DNA of 64,000 bases from Clavelina lepadiformis (taxonomy: Eukaryota; Chordata; Ascidiacea; Aplousobranchia; Clavelinidae): NCBI RefSeq assembly GCF_947623445.1, contig NC_135244.1, positions 1,550,001 through 1,614,000 of the forward strand, in the 5' to 3' direction. The notes beneath the pieces are model-generated. The model was given only the letters and a program-made list of their open reading frames with translations, ran no database searches and was not told the origin of the DNA. Within the stretch, counting starts at the first letter, position 1. Every line of letters begins with the position of its first letter. This document shows positions 34,718 to 49,100 of this stretch, in pieces. Both the position numbers and the translations under genes were made by a program.

Positions 34718-35767
34718 ACTGAACACAGAAGTTCTAGGATGCCTTTTAGATTACTGTGTAGTCATTCGTTATAATTGGTTTGTTTTTTACCTTTCGTCTT
34801 CAAGGTTTTAGTTTGAATGTGCGTGTATGTAGATTGATAAATTTAAGACTGTTGTTTTTAACACATCGGCGGGAATTTTACTATTTCTCTACTGGTCTCT
34901 ATAGCGCAGTATGTAGGTTGGAATAACGTAAAACAAGTAACAATCTTATTACTTCACTGTTTTGGCAAATTTTGTTTTTTGCTCGGTATTAATCCCAAAA
35001 TACAGCCTTTTTAATTCTTTTAAGCTTCTTCAAAATTAATACAGTTTTACCTTATCATCTCTTATATTCTTGTTGTTACATGACTGCAGTCTGCATATAT
35101 CTTTGCGGTTAAGCCTAACACTTTACTGAGGGGTTTTAGGCGCTGCAAGACAATGATGATTATGTTTTTATTTTATTCTTGAACATCATATTCTAAACTA
35201 TTACTGCTATATATCATACGGAACCTTAATATCATCGTTTTTGGGCAAATTTCTTTGCTTAATATCGCCCTGAAGGTTCTTCCGATGTTGCTGTTACTAC
35301 AGGCGCTGTAGTATAGCGTTCAGTTGTCGACATGTATTTCATAAATTCTCATTTATGTGAAATATTCTGTGAATATCTTTGTGCATAAGCAAAGGCTTTT
35401 GCAAAGTTTTCCTTGATAGCATATTATCCATTAACAAGGCTTCAATGTCAAAAATAGCCATTTGGGCTTAATATTTTTAATTAAAATCTGTACACATTGA
35501 TTTTCTGTTGCTTTTCGTACTCCATTGTTTTGCTGTGTTAATGCTTCCAAATACGTTGTCGTATGGTTTGCTACTGATTGTGGATTACAATGTTTATTTA
35601 TGATCAACACAAATTATTGTTCACAAAATAACGTATTCATGATTTTGTTGTGGCTGCGAAGTCTAAATCTGAAACTATATCAAACACAGATTATCGTGAC
35701 TTCTTCAATGAGCTGTGTAATTTCTTAATTTTGAAAACTTTAAAGTCACTTTAAGGTACTTTAAGGT

Positions 35768-35850
35768 TAATGGAGCCACACACTTGGCGTGGGACCCAAA
35801 CAATCTTGCGATACCTAACAACGTTCGAAGATGGATGTTAAATGGTTAAT
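35768..35850 (+). pseudogene. orphan copy of the ZNFX1 last exon
   Basis: Read as NGATHLAWDPNNLAIPNNVR then a WMLNG terminus and stop, this closely matches the C-terminus of paralog B (SAWDPNTFAIPDQVQRWMQG). About 1.05 kb separates it from the end of B. No finger or helicase exon accompanies it, so it is a relic of a further duplication or of unequal crossing over. Confidence 0.75.
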
Positions 35851-36883
35851 GATTGAAAAGGTTCAACCGCGTTCTTATGATGTCTTCAAAATGTTTTTTA
35901 ATCATGGTTTGGAACAGCTTCTACGAGTTTTGGTTAAATTAATTGCTTTTATGTATTTCAATATTGTTTTTACTTTTTGTTCAAATTACTTTCTTCAAAA
36001 TATGATGCAACAGGATATTCTACAATGTACATAGAGTTATTGCTGTTGTTATTACGAATTTCTTGCTGACGTCATCCCGCCCTATATTAAAGAACAGGCT
36101 CGACCATCGGTGATCTAATGCAATGTAAAACTCTGCTGTTACTTTTTACTTTTGTGATGTGTGGCCTCAAAATTGTATCCAATAACTGTTTTTCAATGAA
36201 GGTTTTAGTGTTATATAATTATATAGCCGGTATAAATTGCAAGTAAGGTTGGTGTATGGTGACCGTATGCTGTTAACCGTTGCTTGTGCTGTTTATTGTG
36301 ACTTAATCAAGCTATTATTTACAAAATAACTTATGTTTGTGTATGATTTTGTTGTGGCTGAGAACACGGAACATAAAGCTACGTCAAATATACATATTAT
36401 AGTGACTACTTCGATGAACAGCGTAGTTTCTTAACAGCAAAGAGTAATTATCAAAAATGATAAGCGTCTCTATGGCGGTAGAGAGTTGATCTTTTACCTT
36501 GAGTAGCTTCAATGCTTCCTTCAGGCCACTTTGCTACGAATGCGAACAAAACTTTTCTGGTAATCTCATAAACGCGCTTTTCATAAAGATCTCATGTCCC
36601 GCTGACTGTGTCTGTTTAAAATTTACTCTATTGTTAAGGTTCTACAACGACGTTTGCTGTAATTAATTGCGATCATACGAAATAGCTGTTATTGTAATTT
36701 TCGTCCGTTTAAGTTTAAGCCAATATATAGACCTTACATGTATTTTGCATTATTACCTGGTTACATTAATTAAAGCTCATGCTGGTTAGCACTAAGTCGT
36801 ATAGTAACAGCACAGTCATTCGATTCAACTCATTTTCTACTCATAGTTCGGCCAATACATTGCGAAATAACAAGCCCACTTAC

Positions 36884-37049
36884 TCCAGGCTATTGTTTTC
36901 CACGACACAGAGAAATCTTTTGTAAACTCTGACATTCTCAATTTGTTGTAGCGCGACTGTCGCGATCTATCGCTGTTGGATCGACTTTCAAATTTACGAA
37001 GCGACCCCGAGCGTCGTTCTGGACCACTGGCAATCATAGAAGCCGACAT
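36884..37049 (-). CDS. possible divergent first exon, unknown product
   Basis: An ATG on the minus strand opens 55 codons (MSASMIASGPERRSGSLRKF, then Ser/Arg-rich) followed by a consensus donor GTAAGT at 36883. It lies 75 bp from the start codon of the plus-strand gene at 37125, so the two could share a bidirectional promoter. No downstream exon was recognised and no family could be named. Confidence 0.25.
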
Positions 37050-37124
37050 AATGCGGATTGTATAGCGCGGGTGTTATTAAGCTTTTCACGTCCATCTGAC
37101 GCTATTCTTTGAGATAGGACAAAA

Positions 37125-40100
37125 ATGCTTTTTAAGCAGAAACGACCCGAAGGGGTCGACAGAAAACGTAGAGAAACTCAGACTCAGACCGATAACAATG
37201 ACGACTTAATTGAAGTTAATCAGAGCTTGTCCATATCAGGCAAAAACACCAGCACGACAGGCCTCAGGGTCAATGGAGCGAACGTTTCAGCAGCAACTGT
37301 TCAGGCAGCGAGCCTAGATCAACCCGTGAAAGCGAGAAACCCAGTTGGTCTGGACCAGGGCCAACATCAAGCAGGTGAAGACAAGGACGGCTTCCTTGTC
37401 AGGCGGTTGACTTCCTCTCACAAGGACGCGCGGAAGCAGAGGAGTTTTACGTCTGTCGGATTTTCGCATCCCGCTGGAAACCAGGCCGGTGCACACCCCC
37501 CTTCGACTTTCTACACAACTTTCATCAGACCGCCCCCCACTGCACCGCGAAGCAGTCCGGTGCTAGGGGGGTTATATGAAGGTCAAGTTCAACATCAAAC
37601 ACCTGGTCAAGATATTTGCAACAGGTGAGTTGTCATCGAATTTTTTAAGCAGCAATGTTACAGTAATTTGGCGGGGATTTTGAGCTGTTTCGTACAGAGG
37701 CGGAAAATTCTTTTGCTGATTCGTATATTTGGCATTTATTGAACAGAGGCGGTGATAGCTAAGATTTGCTGAATACAATCATGGAATAAAAATTGAAATT
37801 TTAGTCATTTATTGCTGCACGTTTGTTCGTGCTTGTAGTAAACCAAGAGCCGTGGTCCGTGTAAGATAATTTTCAAATTTACACTTCCGTTTGTCGCAAG
37901 CAATTATGCTTTTTAAATCACGCATTGCAACAGCGATAACGTCTTGCTAATATTAAAGAAATTTACGTGGTTTTGATAAAATTGAAGAAGCGTTAAATTT
38001 AGCGACACGTGTTTTCATTTGTAAGCTTCCTAATCCTGTTCTTCAGGCAATTTTATAACCCTTACTCGGACATGGCATTGATGGCAAGAGAAGGAAGAGA
38101 TCTCTCTCTTCCCAGGATCCCAACCTCCCGTCAGATGGCGCAGGACACTACCCAGCGTCTCCAAACTGCCCACTCATCACAGCAACGTTTCCCGGGGATC
38201 ACGAGAGGTTGGTTCCGGCCGATGGATTAGTTAATACTCGGTCTTTATCGTCAACGTCATTTTTTGATTTTTATGAAATTTTTCCAGATCTTCAGCATCA
38301 AGGAGCTTCCCCCAGACCGGATACATCAATGAGCAACTCCGTTCTTCCTCCTTATCTCGTCAGAAGTACGCTTGATGACGTAGAGAGGTTACCTGCAATA
38401 CATCCGTCAGTTTGGGTGAGTTTTACAAGAATTTCGGCTTTCATGTTTATTTAACAGAAGAGTCTTTTTTTCTTAAACTTTTTTCAAAACAAAAAAACAG
38501 GATGAACAATTAATTATTTGTCATGAAAACTTCATTCCGACATATTATTGTTATCCGCGGCCTTTAAGGTTTCGTGTTTATTAATTTTTTCAAGAAAAAT
38601 AGATAAAATAGACAGAATGTTCGAGATGAAAACTGTACAGAGATTTTAACAAAACCACAGCAACTTAAAGTAATTAAGCGAAGAATATTCAACCTCACAC
38701 AAAGATTTTATCTTTTTGTTGACAGTATATCGGTGATTATAATGTTTCATATTCACCGGTCGTACCTTCCTCTGCTAAATGCAGGATGCTATGTCATGAT
38801 TTTCCCATTACCTTGTTGTGGAAATATCGCGATGTCCGTCCTTTAATCGCGGGAGACAATGGTGGGATGACTTGTTCCATAAATAACAACTCCTTTTCAA
38901 TTATGTCGAACAATGGTGTCAGTTACAGCGGCCGAGAAACAAACCGACCGTCGCGAAATGAACACTGGAACATATTTAGAACGACTATCTCCTAACCTTG
39001 CCCACTGAGAACGATAAATGGAGTTCCTTGTGACGTGTCTTAACTTTGCCTTGCGCGCGGTTTGAGTAGAAGTCAGTAGAAAGCTCTTGAATCAAAAATA
39101 AAATAAACTGATGACGTTTACAGTCGTCGATCGAAGAAAGAACTGCGCCAGTTTCTCAACTAAACTTATGAAATTGCATTAAAGTAACTTTATTTAACAC
39201 TAAATGATTAGCAATTGTCTTATTTTTTTATTTCCATATTGCTTCAATACTTTGTCATAATCACTACTATTGCGTCATAATTAGGCGTCACGCGGTGAAC
39301 GTCGGGTCGATTATCGAGGGTTTGTTTCCGCCCCTCCGACATCCGCTTCTGTCCCCGGTACCGCTGTGGGGAGGGCGAGACCCTCTCAGAAAAACGCGAT
39401 ACCTCTGAAACGCCCCTCAGCGGTTAAAAAGGTTGAAGCTACCAACACCGAATGCTGGCGCTGTGCGCTGAAGCTTGAGCATTCAAAATGTGAAAGCACA
39501 AAATACATCAGGTAGGTGTCTATGACGTGTTTTAATTTTCCTCGAAAAAATTTGTCTGTATTTCTTTAACCCTGTCACATGTAATTCGTGTGAAATTGCA
39601 AGATGGATTTGCGTTATTTATTACGTAACAATTAACGTCGCGTTATTCGTTTCACTAGAATCGGCGGCGGATTCCGACACAGTTACTGGTTTGTCCGGAA
39701 ATTGATCGATCAGGCCCGAGAAGAGGAAGAAAAACAACTGGCTCTGATACGCCGAGAACACAAAAAGATTTTCACCGAAAAATTAGCGTGGAGGGTCGGC
39801 AAGGACGGTCAAAGTGAGTCGGTGTGAAATAATGAAGATTACGCGTTTGAACGCGTCTGAATGTGTGGAAATTTCTTTGAAAACCTTTTCTTTATTTAAG
39901 TTTTTACGTTAAATCATTTGTTTTTAATTCTATTAAAATGATCGGTCGGTTAAAAAATTTTGCGCTTATGTCGTCATAGTAACAATTATGAAATCATCAA
40001 AGAGAATATGTTTATCTCTTATTTCATGTTTTGCGCCGAATGGAAGCGCCAGTTTGTTATTCTTTCCAATACGCACAAACAAAACAACAACTATGACGTC

Positions 40101-43100
40101 ATAAAACAGATAAATTTCCATTGTTTGTGGCGTCTTGATATCCTTTGATCGAAGAGAGACCCTCGCAAAAGATTTTCAACGTCTGCGTGAATTTACGATT
40201 TTCGCATGACCTTGCATGACCTTTGTTCACTCGGGGTCAATTCAATTCAATAAAAGTTCCAATTTTCTGCATAAAAACAAAATAATTTTGCTGACCACAA
40301 TTTCGGCGGAAAGGGGCTCTCCGGGGAATATATCACGACACAAATAAACGATCGCAAAAGTGACGCAACAATGCCGTGTTATCTGTTTAATTTTTTTATT
40401 GTTTATGACTTGAGATCGCGTGTAAAACGTCACAATCACAGTAGTTGCAACGTCACAAAGCTAAAGATTGTACTTCTAAACTCTACAACTTTTCTCTTAC
40501 AGGGGAGCGCAGAATAAAAACTTTTGTGAGGACGAGCAGCGGTCGACGCATCGCCAAATATCAGTATGTGCCGGAGGACGTCTACAACGAGATGATGGAA
40601 CTCAACAAGGCTGGATCCCGTGCTACTGAATCAGCGAAGCGAAGGCTCAAGCAAAAGCTTGCGATGTCTATGGGATTGTCGGTAATAGTCGCAAAAGAAC
40701 CACTGTGTTGTCATATTTTCCGTCATCATCAACCACGTCATTTCTAGGAGGATGACGCAGAGATGCTGGACACTTGGGACGCCCAGTCGGTCGGAGCTGA
40801 TGACGTCGCCATGGACGAGGAGGGAAATCCCCTCCTCGATGAGGACGGAGAACCAATCAGGACGGAGGACACAGAGAAAGTTTATGTGAGTGCTTGTCGC
40901 TAATATTTGATGCTTGCGGATAGGAAAATCATAAACGGACGGAAAATGCAAGTTCAACTCGTACATTCAAACACACACACATCAGGTCCGTAACTAGCTT
41001 GCAGTTCCAAAGGGGACCAAGGGTTTTCTGGAGGGGACCGATCACGAACTACCACATAACATCCAGCGTGGGCGATCTGTTTATATATTGCCAAGCCCAA
41101 ATATATACTGTACCTAGTTACGGGCCTGACACACACAATCACATAATGGTTGTCATAAACATAAATGTGCATGATGAACAAATGATGAACGTAAGTTCAC
41201 TCACAAAACCACACACACTTAAAAACTTTATTCTTTCACAGCGCGCAAGAGAGAAACAGCGACGGAAGAAGGAGGGTCGGATCCACGACTCCGACGAGGA
41301 AAGCGAAAGAGCGGACAGCGGTCTTGCTTTCAGCGACACAGAAGCGCGCGAACGTCGGAGAAGATACCGCGGGGGCAAAGATAGCGATGGTATGGATAGC
41401 GACGAAGGTAGCGAAGGTATCGGAGGGGCGGGAAGGCGCAAGGGGCGACGGAAAGGTAGCGGAGAAGACGATGAGGAAAGTGAATATTCCGTGGATGGCA
41501 AAGGACAGAAAAAAAGGAAAGCAAAGAAAGGCGGAGACGATTCCGACGCATCGGACTACGGGAGCGAGAAAGGCGGAAAAAGAGGAGAGCGCCGCAAAAA
41601 GGGCGGACGCGATGACGACGACAGCGATGAATTTTCCGACGGAAGTAAAAAACAAAAAGGACGTCGTGGAAGGCGGAAAGGATCTCAGGACGGAAGCAGT
41701 TATTCCGGCGACAGCCGCGACCCCAGGGGGAAAGGCAAACGTGGAAAGGGTAAGAAAGGGAGCAAATATGATGACGACGACAGCGATAACAGCGGAAGCA
41801 GGAAACGAGGAGGGAAGGGACGTCGCAAAGGACGAAAAGGGTCCGATGGGGAAAGCCGCTCCGGTAGTTACGACAGCCGCGATAGCAAGGGCAGACGACG
41901 AAAAGGCAAGGGCAAGAAAAAAGGCGGAAAAGGAGGCGGCGATAATAGCGGAAGCGAAAGCGAATACGGAGGCGGACAACGCCAAAAGAAGAAAAAAGGC
42001 CGCCGAGGACACGGAGGTTCCGGCGGAGATTCTGGAGGAAGTGATTACGGAGACGATCCTGATCGAAAACATCGTAGCCGTCGGCATCGTAAAAAAGGCG
42101 GAGGAGACGACGGTAGCGACGGATCTTTTACTGATGGGAGTAACAAACGTGGCGGACGTCGTAAGAGAGAAAAAAGACGCGGAAAACACGGTTCGGGAAG
42201 CGAAGGATACAGTGACGATGATTACAGCGATCACGGCGGAAAAGATCGAAGAAGAAAACATAGAAATCGCAAGCACAGAGACGGCAGTGATTATGACGAC
42301 GATGACTACAGCACCGATGGAGATAGAAAACGAGGCGGACGCGGCTACCGCGGCGGTGGAAGACGAAACAGACGAAGAGGAGCTGATAGAACAGACGACA
42401 GCGATGCTTCCAACGGCGACAGTCGCGATCGACGTCACAGAAGAAAAAAGGGACGTCATCGTCGCCATGGAGACGACCGCGGTGGAAGCAGCGATGGAAG
42501 TATCCGATCCGATGACTCCGATCGTTCAAGACGCCGATCCCGACACCGCAGACGTCACCGACGCGACCGACGCGACCGATCCGACAGTCGCAGTGGGAGT
42601 TCTGGAAGCGACGAAAGCGGAGGCGGACATCGTCGCCGACGACATCGCAAGGATCGCCGACACGGGCGGAGACGCGGAAGGGATTCCTCGTACAGCGATG
42701 AAAGCGGATCCCAATCCGACGGAAAAGGAGAGAGAAGAAAACGTCACGGTCGACGTCACAGAAAACAAAGACGTCACAAAGGCGATGACGATTACTCGGA
42801 TGAGAGCGTTTATTCGGATGACTCGCAAGCAAGCGGGGACAGTTACGACCGGAGACGGAGCAGGCGTCGAAGAAAAAAAGATAAAAGGCGGAATCGTCGG
42901 AGGCATTCCTCGGACGATTACAGCGACAGCGACGACAGCAGGAGCAGGCGTGAGTTGCCGAGTCTGCTGCAATATTCCTTGTGATTTTGCAGCTCTCAGT
43001 GATCACGCAATTGCGCAATATTCCGCCGGAATATCGCGCTGCAAATTCCGCAATCCGCTCGCGCTTTGTGCCTTCTCGCGCTTTCCCTACACGCCGCGCG

Positions 43101-46100
43101 ATCGCTTCTCACACGTGGATTGTGTCTTCTTTTTAAAACGTGACGTTTTCTTTTTGCAATGTGACGTTGCTTAAATTATTCTTTCGCGTTTCTGAGAAGG
43201 CACAGACCGCGTGATGGTTGTGATCGCTGCGAGCGATGCAAACTTGTGCCCTATCTTTATGTTTGTGACGTAGCAATTTACATTTCACTAACAAACAAAG
43301 GCTTTTTTGACCCAACAATGTAAGTTTCGTTTAACTTTTATTGGGCAGGACGACGAGGACGACGTCACAGAAGGCGAAGTTATTCCGACAGCGATAGTGA
43401 CAGTGACAGCGGCGCCGACGCTGAATCGCGACGGGGACGAAAAAAGCGGCACAGGAGACGCAGAAGGTAAGTTGTGCAGAAGCTTACCCGCCCTAAAACG
43501 TGGCTGATTGTTAATTCTTTGTAGAAGCCGCTCTTACAGTTCGGATGAATCAGATCGAAGCAGCAGATCACGCGATCGTCACCGTCGTCGACGACATCGC
43601 AGACATCGCCGATCAAGTCGCGATTCTGACGATTCTAGATACTCGTCCGAAGATTCGAGCGTGAGTAGCCATAATGTTTAAGTCATAAGATTTTCGACCT
43701 TTCAGTGTGACCAAAACAAAAATTTCTTTAATCTTTATTACGTCACAGAGGAGCGGAAGTCGGCATCGTGGCAGACGAAAGCGACGAGGGCGACATCGGC
43801 GTCATTCATCGGATCGATCCGGGTCGGAATCGGGCTCGTCGTCTGGAAGCAGAAGTCGCCATCGACGTCATAGAAGAAGAAGGAAACACCGACACTCCGA
43901 CAGCGACTCGGGCAGCGACAGGTGCGATGCGTGCGTCGATTAATCTAGAATAAGGTTTTACTTGCGACATTAATTCTTTCAGGTCGCGAAGCCGTCGCCA
44001 CAGACGCAGGAGACGCAGGCATCGTGATTCAAGCAGCTCAACTTATTATTCGACGTCAAGCGACGACTCGAGGCCGCGACGAAGGCATCGGCGCCATCGG
44101 AGACGTAAAATTCTAGAATTATTTCAAATTTTGGAAATTCTTTCTCACAAAACCGCCAATTGCAAATTTTCTCCTTAAGTTTTAAACTACATTCTGCTTT
44201 CAATACTTTTATAGATTCTGACGACGACGATTCGGATTCGTCGCGAAGTCGTGATCGCGGAAAGGGGAGAAAAAGGGACAAGAGGCGAGGTGAATACCGT
44301 ATTCTGGAATTCATGAAACTATTTTTGCTGACACGAGACTTTATATGATGTGATCGTGAAAGTAAATTGTGACCTCACACTACAAAAAAAGCGTCATAAA
44401 CCGTTGCAACGATCATATGACGATAAAAGCGCAATTTGATGATGATATGAAATGAAAATTTCAGACAGCATAATGTATACGGTGGCGTGATGTGCTATAT
44501 AAATATCACATGATGTCATTATGATACAACGTGAGCTATCATGCAGATCGCCGTCGTCGGAGATATTCGACGAGCACAGAAGAAAGTTCTGCGGGAGATG
44601 AGAAATCTTCTCGAAGAAGAGATAAAGACAGACGTAGGCGACGTCGAGACAGGTAGATCGCATTATGATGTCATAATCGCTTTCTTTAGTATCCTCCTGT
44701 GCTTTAAAATTCATTTTCGAGTTTTTAGAACTTTGTTTGTGATGAAATATCTGAAGAAATGTCACAAAAATTTTCAGATATTACAGCAGCGACAGTGACT
44801 CTGACAGCAGCTACGGCAATCGACGCCGACGCGACAAAAAGAAGCAACGTCCACCCCGACCTCCGAGCTCGGATTCTAGTTCTCTCAGCTCGGATGCTTC
44901 GTCGGACAGATTGGGTAGGATGACGAAGAAGGAGAGAAGAGCTTATGAGAAGAGGAGACAGGACAAAACGGAGCGGAAAGAGCGGAGACAGCAGCAACGG
45001 GAAGAATTCGAGAGATATGTCGAGAAGAAGGAGAGAAAAAAAGAACGGTGAGAGATTCGGGAAGCGATTATTTTGTCGTAAGAATCTTTATAAGGATACA
45101 ACTGCTTGATAATGATAGAAACTTCATCATCCAAACGAAGAGATGGTTGCCAATTATAATGTTTAATTTGATTGATTAAGTTCACATATCACTGCATTGC
45201 TTGATTGATTGATCGATTGATGCAAATCATTCAAATCCTTTTCTTTCAGTCGTCGATTGCGCGAAGGTAGAGCTTCTGTTTCATCATCTTCCGACGACGA
45301 CAGTTGGGGCGACGGCAAAACGGCGGTCAAGTATGGCCGCGGAAGCCGGAGGAAGATTTTGGACAAACACAAGAAGACGGATGACAGGGACATCGGCTAC
45401 GATGATCCGTGAGTATCGCAGAGGATTAGATCTCTTGACCATCTGGACTTGAATAAATTAAACAAAACAAGTCAAGCGCTAACCAACAACCTGATGTCAT
45501 ATTTCATGCAGTTGATATATTTAATACATTTGATAACCGATCTTTTTACATATGGTTTTTCTTATATTTCAAAAACACATTATTTTTTGTTTGTTTTTTC
45601 ATAAAATAAATAAACATTTTATTCATGTTAAATTTAATTTAAGAAATCCTGGTCAAGTATTCTCAGTTTTTATTTTAGAGGAAACTTTAAACCTATGAGC
45701 TTTTAACTCATATAAAACTTCAGGCTATTTAACTTTATTTAATATTTAAAACACTTATTCTTAATTTTGACGCCTTTAGGAACGATCCCTGGGCGCGAAA
45801 GGAAAAAAGAAGAGAGAAAAAGAAGAAAGATCGCATGAGAAAGGGAGGAGCCGGCCCATCGGGATCGGAACCTTCGTCATCATCAGACTCAGAGTTCGAC
45901 CCCTCCGATCCATTCCGAGAGAAGAAGAAAAAAGAGAAACGAAAGAAAAAAGGCAAAGGTAATGAGAGAAGCGTGACTTTCTCTCTTTCACACAGAGTGA
46001 TGTGATGTTTCATGTGATTCGTGAAATGATTGATTTACATGACGTAACTTCACATTATTTTCTGCAGCTGGTGATATATCTTCAGATAGTGATGACGATC

Positions 46101-49100
46101 AGTCCATCTACGAAGATGTCTTTGAAGAAGACGGTTGGATTGTTTTAATTTTTTATAGAGATTAAAAAATAAGCGATTTCAATAACTTTTGATAGGCTGC
46201 AAAAACATTTTAAACTGTAAAAGTAACATTGTCTTAGATTATGTCCAGGAAAAGCAACTGAATTGAGTGCATGCTTCTTTGGAAAACAATAATTTCAACT
46301 CTGCTCATGTTGTTTCCTACAAATAGGAACTGTCCAAAGAAGGAAAGTGAAAGCCTCCAAAAAGAAGGGCGCAAAAAACAAGAAAGTTTACGATGATGAC
46401 GAACTCGACGCCGCATCTGAATACGATTCTATCGGAAGCGCAGACGCCGATAAATTGATTGCGCGACAAATTTGTGAGTATCATGCCAGAACTTTAGAAT
46501 GGAATTATAAAGAAAATGTACAACAAACTCTCGAAAAAATTTTTAAATTATTAACTACAGTTAACTTTCCTTATGCTTGTATTGTATATATGTGCAGTTT
46601 GATTTATCATTCACACGGTTCAGTACGTTCAAAGTTATAACGTTTTTAGGCAAAGCAAAGTATGCGTTTCTTGGGACAAATGAAAATTTAGTTTAAGTTT
46701 GTTAGAAATCGGTACAGAATTCAGATTAAAATTCAGAAGAAAGTTTAAGTTTTAAAATTGGTTTCTCTTTCCCGCAGACGACAAAGACGGAGAAGTGATC
46801 CGGCTCACCAAGGACGGGCGTCGAATCAAAGACGGAAAGATTAGCAAGGAGGTGTTCGACATCGAAAAGCACCAGCAGAAGAAGAAGAAAAAGAAGAAAG
46901 ACAAGCAGATGATGGAGAAGAGCTATGAAGAGGAATATGTGGAGGAGTTCATTGACGAAGAGGGAAATGTGGTCAAAGTTGTGAAGAAGGTCAATAGCTT
47001 GGAGCTTAATACGTTAAATTTTCCTGTAACTATGTAAGAATGTTTCAAATTGTAAAAGAAGAAGTCAGATTAGTATACTGTAGCTTACACTACAACTATA
47101 TAACAACTGCATACAACTATACATGTAAATCGTACATGTGTTAACCAAAATACACCGATGCATTTACGTATGTATGAGGAGTCAAAACAAGGCTACTACG
47201 ACAACAAAGTAAAAAAAACTTCCGACTTGCGCAGTAGAATCCTGTTAAAGCAACTCTGCTCAAACACAAGGGCAAGTGTCGGAAAAGATTGTATTCCATT
47301 TACGATGCTTATTCCGCGAAGTGTTATAACGTACGTTACCCAATAAGCTTAGCTGGCAGTGTTTCCCCTTGATAATTATTTGAATTGCAGCGGCTGAAAG
47401 AAAAAACGACAGCGCCTGGAAAGCGGCCAGCCACTCCATTGGTCGGACCAAGACGGGTTCAAGTTCTCTTTTTGAAAGGAGGGAAGCTGATGCAGGTTAA
47501 CCTTGAACTTGAACTCCGTCCTTGTTTGCTTGATTATTAGAGTGCTAATGAAGTTGAAGTATTAGTTTGTAACAATTCTTGTTTCGTACTTAGAGTCGTC
47601 TCGAGAAACTTCTGGCCGAGTGTTCCCTCAATGATCAAGATCCAAGGATGATTCTTTCCAAGAACGATGACTTTGGAGCCACAGATCTCGACGAAAGAGG
47701 TTTATAAGATTTTGTTCTAGTTCTCCTAAAACAATTTGCAACTTAAAGCTAATCCAGTTGCAGTGCCTCGAAATTAACTGTATTTTGGTCTATCCAATCT
47801 ATTGCTGACCTGAGGTTGATTTTCCGCTTGAACTCCATCACCTATTTTTCCTTAAATATTTATCCGGCAGAGGGAGCCATAGATTACCTGACACACTACC
47901 GACTTGTCAATCCCGCCAACCTTGAGGTTTACGGAAAGGCTTTCCTGGTCGAAGACAACGATGAAAACTACATCGTCAACCTCGGCGAGACACGAGTCGC
48001 CCTGGAAGGAATTCCTGCTTTACAGGTGAGTATGACTGACAAGGCTAATATGTAGGCACTATGGAAATATCTCACAAACAAAATGACTTAAAAAATTCTT
48101 TTGATTGACAAACTTGAGCAATTATGTAACGTTGTTTGTGGTGGCTTATACAGAATTGTATTTTGTCTAAAACCACCACTTTACCTCATTTAACCTTTAA
48201 CCTTTGCCGTGAAAAAATGCGTTCATTTAAAAAAATTTTCCAGCATCTCATTTCAGAGTAGATTTAAGTGACTGCTTTCTTAACTCGCTGTTGTTTGACA
48301 GAATCTTAACGACAAGCAAGTGAACTACATTCTCAAGGTTCTCGGAATCGACGACACCACTATGGTGACTTTTAAAATGTTCGCAGTGATCGCATCGCTA
48401 TGTGAGAGACTCCTCTCCGTCTTGGAGTGAGTATTTACAGTAAATGTTATATGGTCTGTTATATGCCTATTCAGGATCTTCTGCTTGTGATAATTTAAAA
48501 GAGCCTCGCCTGACCAATTACTGGTCTTGAAATATTTGTTACTTACACTACAAGCTATTGCGTTTTTGTACTGAAAATATTTACATTTAATGCATTCACT
48601 GATTAGTATTCTGGAGTTTGGAGTACTAACTTCCTTATGAAGATATTTTTGCGGTTCAATTTATGGCTGTATCGCACATCCACTCTGTGGTCTAAGATTG
48701 TCTTTTACAGCGACCAGACGAAGCAATGGATGGAGATTAACGACTTATCGGACATGGAAAGAAAAATCGGTCTTTATCGGTCCATGTTCTATTGGAACAC
48801 CAGCTCCGACAGAAGCGCGAATTACATCAAAGCAACATCGCTCAGGATCGAACTGATCGCGGGTGGACTCAATCGCGTGCAAGAAGAATACGTCATCCAG
48901 AAGATAGAACCTAATATGTACAAAGAGGTGAACTTGTAAGCTTTGTTATGAGCGCTTTTAAAAGAAGCAGGCTCCGTTGTATTATGCCATTGTATAAAAA
49001 ATGTCGATTTCAACGAAAGGTCTCCTTCATTGACTACATGGCCTTCATCCCTCTTTTCCTCACAACTCACGACAGCATTATTGAAAACCCACTCGACATG

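Larger units (their letters stand above)
34718..37124. other. intergenic spacer with duplicated ZNFX1 3' sequence
   Basis: No complete gene. It contains the orphan ZNFX1 last exon (35768-35850), a diverged direct duplication of about 170 bp (35545-35720 and 36260-36440, both with aaaataac... and gattttgttgtggctg), and a possible divergent first exon at 36884-37049. Confidence 0.5.

Noticed and set aside
41236-42468. 410-codon minus-strand open frame
   Set aside because: Antisense to exon 8, Ser/Ala/Val/Phe repeats only; expected from the stop-poor composition.
42128-43018. 296-codon minus-strand open frame rich in Arg/Cys/His
   Set aside because: It resembles fingers in composition but the Cys and His spacing is irregular; antisense shadow of exon 8.
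41324-43174. 616-codon plus-strand open frame over exon 8
   Set aside because: It overlaps the spliced frame of the Asp/Ser/Arg-rich gene, lacks splice support, and reads as repetitive Ala/Thr/Glu/Lys, the shifted reading of the same biased codons.
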